Source of the DNA: Methylopila capsulata
Lineage (GTDB): Bacteria > Pseudomonadota > Alphaproteobacteria > Rhizobiales > Methylopilaceae
Direction of reading: 5' to 3'
DNA: 64,000 bases
NCBI RefSeq assembly: GCF_016907975.1
Contig: NZ_JAFBCY010000001.1
Location: 248,001-312,000 of the forward strand
Positions within the stretch are counted from its first letter, which is position 1. The number at the start of each line of letters is the position of its first letter. Under the pieces are notes generated by a model, which did no database searches, had not been told where the DNA came from, and saw only the letters and a program-made list of their open reading frames with translations. The translations under genes were made by a program, and so were the position numbers. Below, piece after piece: positions 58,489 to 64,000 of this stretch.

Positions 58489-60297
58489 TTACGAGTTCGG
58501 CAGCTTGAACACCGTCAGCTGGCCGCCGAGGGCGGTGTACTGAGCGAGAGCGGCGTAACCGCCGACCGCGCCGAGGCCGTCCGTCGAGTTGGTCAGGCCA
58601 GCCGCGAGGCCGATGCCGGCCCAGCCGCCGACGCCCGAGAGCACCGCCACGTACTGCTGGCCCTTGTGCTCGTAGGTCATGACGTTGCCGATGATGCCGG
58701 ACGGGGTCTTGAACTTGTACAGTTCCTTACCCGACTTGGCGTCGACGGCCTTCAGGTAGCCTTCGAGCGTGCCGTAGAACACCACGCCGCCAGCGGTGGC
58801 GAGAGCGCCGGACCACACGGAGAACTGCTCCTTGTTGGACCAAACGATCTTACCCTTCTTGCCGTCCCAGGCGATGAAGTTGCCCATGCCGCCATGGCTG
58901 TTCGGGGCAGCGTACATCGAAAGGGTCGCGCCGACGTAGGGCTGTCCGGCGGTGTACGAGACCTGGAAGGGCTCGTAGTCCATGCAGACGTGGTTGGTCG
59001 GGACGTAGAACAGCTCGGTCTCCGGCGAATACGCCGCAGGCTGCTGGTCCTTGGTGCCGAGAGCCGCCGGGCAGATGCCCTGCGAGTTCACGTCTTCGCC
59101 GTTCTGCTCGGTCGAGTACTTGGCGACGACGAGCGGACGACCGTAGGTCTTGGACGACTTGTCCATGTCGACCTTGGTGGCCCAGTTCACGACCGGATCG
59201 AACTTCTCGGCGACGAGCAGCTCGCCCGTGGCGCGGTCGAGCGTGTAGCCGAAGCCGTTACGGTCGAAGTGCGTCAGGAGCGGGCGCTCCTTGCCGTCGA
59301 TCTTCTGATCCGTGAGGATCATCTCATTGATGCCGTCGAAGTCCCACTCGTCGTGGGGCGTCATCTGGTAGACCCACTTCGCCACGCCGGTGTCGGCGTC
59401 ACGAGCGAACACGGTCATCGACCACTTGTTGTCGCCGGGGCGCTGCTTCGGGTTCCAGGTCGAGGGGTTGCCCGAACCGTAGTACACGAGGTTCAGCTTC
59501 GGATCGTAGGAGTACCAGCCCCAGGTGGAGCCGCCGCCGATCTTCCACTGGTCGCCCTGCCAGGTCTTCAGCGAGCTGTCCTTGCCGATCGGCTTGCCGT
59601 GCTCGGTGGTCTTCTCCGGGTCGACGAGCATGTCGGCGTCGGGACCCATCGAGTAACCGCGCCAAGCGAGCTTGCCGTCAGCGATGTTGTAGGCCGTGAC
59701 CGAGCCGCGCACGCCGAACTCGCCGCCGGAGATGCCGACGATCACCTTGTCCTTGACCGGGAGAACGGTCGCGGTGTTGGTCTCGCCCTTCTTCGGGTCG
59801 CCGTTGACGACCGACCAGACCTTCTTGCCGGACTTCGCGTCGAGCGCGACGACCGTCGTGTCGGCCTGATGCAGGATGATCTTGCCGTCAGCGTAGGCCA
59901 GGCCACGGTTCACCGTGTCGCAGCACATCACCGGGATGACGTTCGGATCCTGCTTCGGCTCGTACTTCCAGATGATGCGGCCGTTGTCGTTCAGATCGAG
60001 CGCGAACACGTTGTTCGGGAACGGCGTGTGGACATACATGATGTCGCCGATCACGAGCGGACCACCTTCGTGGCCGCGGAGCACGCCGGTCGAGAAGGTC
60101 CAGGCCACCTGGAGCTTGTCGACGTTCTTCGCGGTGATCTGATCGAGCTTGGAATAGCGGGTGTTGGCGTAGTCGCCCGTCTGGATGCCCCACTGCTTGG
60201 GGTCCTTGAGGATCGTTGAGACGCTGTCGTTGGCCAGCGCCGGCAGTGCCATAGCGACGGTGCCCAGCAGGCCCGCCGCGATCGCGACATTGCGCAT
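58489..60297 (-). CDS. xoxF: Lanthanide-dependent methanol dehydrogenase XoxF
   Basis: 602-residue periplasmic PQQ enzyme that oxidises methanol. A signal peptide ends near ALPALA (about 22). The adjacent Cys125-Cys126 (VMCCDT) form the disulfide over PQQ. Metal ligands fit Glu193 in GGEFGV, Asn277 in GSGNPST and Asp319 in DEWDFDGI; the extra Asp321 two residues on is the hallmark of lanthanide-type enzymes (MxaF has Ala there). GAGGGAGA lies about seven bases before the ATG. It most resembles the XoxF5 clade by overall look, but no tree was made. The neighbours are a MBL-fold hydrolase and a cytochrome c upstream and xoxJ downstream. Confidence 0.97.
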   Translation of the reverse strand: MRNVAIAAGLLGTVAMALPALANDSVSTILKDPKQWGIQTGDYANTRYSKLDQITAKNVDKLQVAWTFSTGVLRGHEGGPLVIGDIMYVHTPFPNNVFALDLNDNGRIIWKYEPKQDPNVIPVMCCDTVNRGLAYADGKIILHQADTTVVALDAKSGKKVWSVVNGDPKKGETNTATVLPVKDKVIVGISGGEFGVRGSVTAYNIADGKLAWRGYSMGPDADMLVDPEKTTEHGKPIGKDSSLKTWQGDQWKIGGGSTWGWYSYDPKLNLVYYGSGNPSTWNPKQRPGDNKWSMTVFARDADTGVAKWVYQMTPHDEWDFDGINEMILTDQKIDGKERPLLTHFDRNGFGYTLDRATGELLVAEKFDPVVNWATKVDMDKSSKTYGRPLVVAKYSTEQNGEDVNSQGICPAALGTKDQQPAAYSPETELFYVPTNHVCMDYEPFQVSYTAGQPYVGATLSMYAAPNSHGGMGNFIAWDGKKGKIVWSNKEQFSVWSGALATAGGVVFYGTLEGYLKAVDAKSGKELYKFKTPSGIIGNVMTYEHKGQQYVAVLSGVGGWAGIGLAAGLTNSTDGLGAVGGYAALAQYTALGGQLTVFKLPNS

Positions 60298-60745
60298 TCG
60301 TATTCTCCCTCTTAAACGCAGTCCTTAGGCAGCCGCAGTTTTTACTGCAGCGTAATCTTTATTATTGGACTTGCGCCTCCCTCATCGTGTCACGGTCCGT
60401 CGGGATTTTATCCTCGACATTGTCGTCTCGAGGCGCACCCCGGACTAGACCTACGAACCGCCGTCACCCCTAGAGGCTCTAGCGTTGAAGCTGAAGACTG
60501 CGGGGACCCTAGAACGCTTCCCCAGGGCACGCAACAGGACTTTAAGATATAAGAGCATTATTATGATTTTGCTGCGTTTGCGAACTTATTATAGTGCGGC
60601 GCAGTAGACAGGCTCGGGGCGAAAGGGCGGAAAGCTTCCGCAGTCTGCGGATTGGACCACTCCAACCCCCGCCCCCAGAGTTTAAGACTTTAGTTATAGA
60701 TGGGCGGGCGCGTTGGAGCGCAGCGTCCCGTTTTGGGAGCCGCCG
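60298..60745 (-). promoter_or_regulatory. Upstream region of xoxF
   Basis: 448 bases with no gene. It has an A+T-rich island (60538-60596, about one third G+C), unlike the rest of the window. On the minus strand TTGCGT, a 17-base spacer and TAGGGT offer a weak promoter. The palindrome CTAGAGGCTCTAG at 60470-60482, the inverted pair CCTCGA/TCGAGG at 60412-60433 and four CTAG tetramers are candidate regulator sites. The start site cannot be fixed from sequence. Confidence 0.5.
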
Positions 60746-61726
60746 TCAGCGCCACTCCTGCTCACGGTAGGCTTCGATCGCGTTGCGGCTGTTGAACTCG
60801 TCGAACAGCGCCCAGGCGTCGCGCTCGGCGAGGCCGGCCTTCTCCGACGCCTCGCGGAGGGTCGCGCCGCTCGCCATCAGCGCCTCGACGTCCGTGCGCA
60901 GCCGGTCGAAGTAGCGCCGCTGCGGGTCGAGCGCCTCGGGCCATGACGCGAAGGCCGGGCCGTGGCCGGGCACGATTCGCGCCGCCGGCCGAGTCGCGAG
61001 CGTCCCCATCACCTTCACCCAGCCCTCGAGCGAGCCGTCGATGCTCGGAAGATGACCGAGGAAGACCAGGTCGCCGAGGAACCAGGTGCCGGTCGCCTCG
61101 TCCAGCACGGTGAGGTCGTTGTCGGTGTGGGCGGTCGGCCAGGGCTCGAGCTTCAGCGCGCGCCCGCCGAGGTCCAGCGTCGTCGGCTCCGTGATCGACG
61201 TCTGCGGCAGCACGACCTCCGTCCCGTCGAAGCTCGCGCCGAGCAGGCGCTTGCCCGCGTCGAGGTAGGTTTGCGACCGGGCCTGGAGCGCCCGCGCCAG
61301 CTTGGCGTGGCCGACCACGGTCGCGCCCTCCCCCCGGAAGGCGACGTCGCCGAGCACGTGGTCGGGGTGCATGTGGGTGTTGACGACATAGCGGATCGGC
61401 AGCGCGGTCCGGGCGCGCACCGCGGCGAGCAGCCGTTCGCCGGCGATCCGCGAATTGCCGGTGTCGATCACGGCGACCGCGTCCCGCCCCACCACGAAGC
61501 CGACGTTGGCGATCGCGCCCTCGTTCGACGGCGCGATCAGCTGGAACGGCGCCTCGTAGACGAACACGCCCGGCGCGACCTCCTTGGTCGGCAGCGGCTC
61601 CACGGCCGCGGCGGGAGCGATCGCGGCGAGCGTCAAAACGGCCCAGAACGCAAAAAGCCGCCCGAAGATTCGGGCGGCTTCGCGAGCGGCCGACGGCCCC
61701 GTGCGCGACGGGAGGCGGTCGTTCAT
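60746..61726 (-). CDS. Quinoprotein-relay metallo-beta-lactamase-fold hydrolase
   Basis: 326-residue exported zinc hydrolase-like protein. A hydrophobic segment (FAFWAVLTLAAIAPAAA, about residues 27-43) suggests a signal peptide. The metal-binding HMHPDH lies at about 122-127 (part of VVNTHMHPDHVLG), with further ligands in AHTDND, GDLVFLGH and PGHGPAF. It resembles the 'quinoprotein relay system zinc metallohydrolase' family found near PQQ methanol dehydrogenases; the true substrate is unknown. It lies between the cytochrome and xoxF. Confidence 0.85.
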   Translation of the reverse strand: MNDRLPSRTGPSAAREAARIFGRLFAFWAVLTLAAIAPAAAVEPLPTKEVAPGVFVYEAPFQLIAPSNEGAIANVGFVVGRDAVAVIDTGNSRIAGERLLAAVRARTALPIRYVVNTHMHPDHVLGDVAFRGEGATVVGHAKLARALQARSQTYLDAGKRLLGASFDGTEVVLPQTSITEPTTLDLGGRALKLEPWPTAHTDNDLTVLDEATGTWFLGDLVFLGHLPSIDGSLEGWVKVMGTLATRPAARIVPGHGPAFASWPEALDPQRRYFDRLRTDVEALMASGATLREASEKAGLAERDAWALFDEFNSRNAIEAYREQEWR

Positions 61727-61783
61727 GGCGTCAGCTTTCGTTGGACACGGGGGCCGGCGGCGCCGGCCTTCACGAACCCCCGA

Positions 61784-62179
61784 TTACTTCTTCTTGCCGG
61801 TCTCGTCGAACTGGGCGAGGTAGGCGATCACGTTCTTGCGGTCGTCTTCCTTCTTGAGTCCGGCGAAGGACATCTTGTTGCCGGGCACGAGAGCCTTCGG
61901 GTTCTCCAGCCACTTGTCGAGGGTGGCCTCGTCCCAGGTCTTGCCCTCGCCGAAGGTCTTCAGCGCGTCGTCATAGGCGAAGCCGGTCGCGGCGATCTTG
62001 CGGCCGACGATGCCGTTCAGTTCCGGGCCGGCCTTGTCGGCGGCGCCTTCGCCGACCGCGTGACAGGAGCCGCACCGCTTGAACACGGCTTCGCCCTTGG
62101 TCGCGTCCTGCGCGAAGGCGCCGGTGGCGAGCGTGGAAAGAGCGATGGCCGCGGCGGCGAGAGTCACATGGCGGATCAT
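61784..62179 (-). CDS. Class I cytochrome c, c2-like
   Basis: 131-residue periplasmic electron carrier. A signal peptide ends at AFAQ (about 24). Haem is bound by Cys36-x-x-Cys39-His40 in RCGSCHAVG, with Met103 in PGNKMSFAG as the sixth ligand. The chain follows the mitochondrial/c2 pattern (GPELNGIVGRKIA, FAYDDALK, KNVIAYLAQFD), not the longer cytochrome cL/XoxG type. GGAGGA precedes the ATG by nine bases. It is first of the minus-strand xox cluster and a probable XoxF partner by position, which is an inference. Confidence 0.9.
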   Translation of the reverse strand: MIRHVTLAAAAIALSTLATGAFAQDATKGEAVFKRCGSCHAVGEGAADKAGPELNGIVGRKIAATGFAYDDALKTFGEGKTWDEATLDKWLENPKALVPGNKMSFAGLKKEDDRKNVIAYLAQFDETGKKK

Positions 62180-62422
62180 AGGTGGGCGTCCTCCGGATTG
62201 TTTGTCGTGACGGCGGCGAGCGCCGCCGATTGGAATTAGAAGCGTTACATGTGGCAGGGCAACCGCCGTTGGAAGGCCGAAATGTCGCAGTCTTTGGTAT
62301 GGGTTCGGGGTCCAGGATCCGCTCCGCTCAGGTCCTCCTCCGGTCCGCTCCTTGGAATGCGCCGCGTGCGGGGGTAGGAGAGCGTCGAGCCATCCCGCGC
62401 TTGCCGAGGAGCCGAGACTTTC

Positions 62423-63019
62423 ATGCACGAGCGCGCCTCAGCGCCCTCCCCGATCGTGAAGCTCGGCGGCAGCCTGCTGGGCGCCCCTACGCTGCGCGCG
62501 GCCCTCGACGCCTGCGCCGCGGCGCGCGCGCTCGTCGTCCCCGGCGGCGGGCCGTTCGCGGACGCGGTGCGCCGCGCCCAGTCCGGGTTCGGCTTCGACG
62601 ACCGCGCCGCCCACGGGATGGCGATCCTCGCCATGGAGCAGACCGCGTTCGCCCTCGCGAGCCTTTGCCCGGCCCTCCCCCTAAGCTCCGAGCCCGACGA
62701 CGTGGCGGGCGCCGTGCGGGACGGCCATGGCGGCCTGTGGGCGCCGTCGCGGCTCGCGCTCGCCGCCGACGTGCCGGCGAGCTGGGACGTGACCTCCGAC
62801 AGCCTGGCGCTGTGGCTCGCGCTGAGGCTCGGCGCCGAACGCCTGGTGCTGGTGAAGTCGGCGCCGGCTCCGGCGGAGGCCGGCCCCCGCGGCTGGGCCG
62901 AGGCCGGTCTCGTCGACCCTTACTTTCCGACGCTCGCCGCACGTTTTTCCGGCGAGATCGTCTGCGTCGAGGCGGCCGGCCTCGCCGCGGCGCTTCGTCC
63001 CGCACGGGCCGCCGCATGA
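62423..63019 (+). CDS. Amino-acid-kinase-family small kinase, MfnE-like
   Basis: 198-residue ATP-dependent kinase of the aspartate/glutamate/uridylate fold. It shows PIVKLGGSLLG at the N-terminus (about residues 9-19), VVPGGGPFADAVRRAQ (about 39-54), HGMAILAMEQTAFALA and the ATP-side DVTSDSLALWLALRLG (about 117-132). Archaeal MfnE phosphorylates an aminomethylfuran intermediate of methanofuran; methylotrophs carry related genes in their tetrahydromethanopterin clusters. A role in methylofuran or methanopterin synthesis is inferred from this neighbourhood. It overlaps the next gene by 4 bases (ATGA). Confidence 0.8.
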   Translation: MHERASAPSPIVKLGGSLLGAPTLRAALDACAAARALVVPGGGPFADAVRRAQSGFGFDDRAAHGMAILAMEQTAFALASLCPALPLSSEPDDVAGAVRDGHGGLWAPSRLALAADVPASWDVTSDSLALWLALRLGAERLVLVKSAPAPAEAGPRGWAEAGLVDPYFPTLAARFSGEIVCVEAAGLAAALRPARAAA

Positions 63020-64000
63020 GCGGGGAGAAGGTCGCTCTCGTCACCGGCTCGCTGGCGGAAGCCCGGCTCGTCAAGCTCGCGGAGCAACTCGCGAGCGAGG
63101 CGCTTCAGCCGCAGGTGGTCAACGTCGGCGTCAAGGTCGCGGCGCTGATGACCGCCGAGATCATCGAGCGCCGCCTCAAGCTGCCGGAGAACGTCGACCG
63201 CGCCGTGATGCCCGGCCGTTTCCGCGGCGATCTCGAGCGCCTCTCCCGTCACTTCGGCGTGCCCTTCGTGCGCGGCCCGGAAGAGCTCGCGGACCTGCCG
63301 GCCTTCTTCGGCCGCGGCGGCGTGGAGCCGGACCTGTCGCGCCACGACTGCGCGATCTTCGCCGAGATTGTCGACGCCACCACGCTCGACGTCGACGGCA
63401 TCGTGGAGCGGGCGCGCGCGCTGCGGGCCGAGGGGGCGGACGTCGTCGACCTCGGCTGCATGCCGGACACCGAGTTCCCGCATCTCGAAGCCACCATCGC
63501 CGCTCTGATCGCGGACGGCTGCAAGGTCAGCGTCGATTCGGCGAACCCGGACGAGCTCGCCCGCGCCAATCGGGCCGGCGCGCACCACCTGCTCAGCCTC
63601 AGCGAGCACACACTCGCGATCGCCGACGAGGGCGCCGCCGTGCCGGTGCTGGTGCCGGCGAACCCCGGCGACCTCGACTCGCTGCTGCGCGCCATGGACG
63701 CGATGGACGCGAAGGGCCTGCCCTATCTCGCCGACCCGATCCTCGATCCGATCCACTTCGGCTTCACCGCCTCGGTCGTGCGCTACGCCGAGCTGCGGCG
63801 GCTGCGGCCGGAGGCGCCGATCCTGATGGGCATCGGCAACGTCACCGAGCTGACCGACGCCGACACCACGGGGATCAACGCCATCCTCATGGGCATGATC
63901 TCGGAGCTCCGGATCCAGGCGGTGCTGGCGGTCCAGGTCAGCCCCCACTGCCGGACGGCGGTGCGCGAATTCGACCGCGCCCGGCGCGAGTACTTCGCGG
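63016..64000 (+). CDS. Dihydropteroate synthase-like protein, DUF6513 type, 5' part
   Basis: 328 codons are present before the window ends, with no stop, so the gene continues outside. It starts KVALVTGSLAEARLVKLAEQL, resembling the N-terminal part of DUF6513 proteins. The TIM-barrel part has EIVDATTLDVDGIVERARAL, GADVVDLGCMPD (DHPS-like), KVSVDSANPDELARAN and DPILDPIHFGF, then GIGNVTELTDADTTGINAIL. Such proteins are found in methylotroph tetrahydromethanopterin gene sets, which I recall from annotation; the reaction is not established. It is coupled to the kinase gene upstream. Confidence 0.82.
   Translation, partial: MSGEKVALVTGSLAEARLVKLAEQLASEALQPQVVNVGVKVAALMTAEIIERRLKLPENVDRAVMPGRFRGDLERLSRHFGVPFVRGPEELADLPAFFGRGGVEPDLSRHDCAIFAEIVDATTLDVDGIVERARALRAEGADVVDLGCMPDTEFPHLEATIAALIADGCKVSVDSANPDELARANRAGAHHLLSLSEHTLAIADEGAAVPVLVPANPGDLDSLLRAMDAMDAKGLPYLADPILDPIHFGFTASVVRYAELRRLRPEAPILMGIGNVTELTDADTTGINAILMGMISELRIQAVLAVQVSPHCRTAVREFDRARREYFA

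Overview
This window is high-GC chromosomal DNA from a methylotrophic alphaproteobacterium, most likely of the Rhizobiales (Hyphomicrobiales). Three things point there. The core gene order matches rhizobial chromosomes as I remember them: rpsF-rpsR-DUF2232-rplI-dnaB-alr-radA-cvpA-purF, fabD-fabG-acpP-fabF-mltG-yicC-gmk, and AI-2E family exporter-hdaA-ppk-ppx beside rnd/aspS and purM/purN. A CtrA-type box lies upstream of a cell-wall amidase. The right end holds a lanthanide-type methanol dehydrogenase (xoxF) cluster next to genes typical of tetrahydromethanopterin/methylofuran C1 metabolism. A genus cannot be named from sequence alone. No rRNA, tRNA, CRISPR array, prophage or insertion sequence was seen.

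Layout. 1-8.1 kb: tail of an EthD-like gene, a small CDF cation transporter, the peptidoglycan genes mrcA and amiC, then divergent rne with a leader of about 0.5 kb. 8.1-16.4 kb: repeat-rich spacer, tpiA-secG, divergent ppiD-trpE, then an accessory stretch (DapA-family lyase, glycine-zipper lipoprotein, ceramidase-like hydrolase, glutathione peroxidase). 16.4-24.6 kb: CSS-EAL cyclic-di-GMP phosphodiesterase, malic enzyme, a glycosyltransferase plus ELM1-family pair, and a divergent exported protein of unknown function. 24.6-35.5 kb: aspS, rnd, polyphosphate genes ppk-ppx, hdaA, an AI-2E family exporter, purM-purN. 35.6-38.7 kb: two tandem TerC proteins, ndk, a possible small RNA, a secreted beta-helix protein. 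38.8-45.5 kb: the fatty-acid operon with mltG, yicC and gmk. 45.6-56.7 kb: the ribosomal/dnaB/purF block, interrupted by a parDE toxin-antitoxin module and palindromic repeats. 56.8-64 kb: the methanol-oxidation cluster and the first two genes of a C1-cofactor cluster, the last running off the end.

How it works together. XoxF oxidises methanol in the periplasm with a lanthanide and PQQ. A small class I cytochrome c encoded two genes upstream is the likely electron acceptor, since no canonical xoxG is seen between xoxF and xoxJ. XoxJ, a metallo-hydrolase and a CxxxCW protein are probable accessory factors. The kinase and the dihydropteroate-synthase-like protein at the right edge probably help make a C1 carrier cofactor for formaldehyde oxidation. 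The rest is envelope synthesis, nucleotide synthesis, RNA turnover and translation.

Most worth checking: the CtrA box at amiC, the rearranged xox cluster with its CTAG-rich upstream region and intercistronic hairpin, the parDE insertion with a visible operator, a 94-95 bp repeat family, and a candidate small RNA beside ndk.
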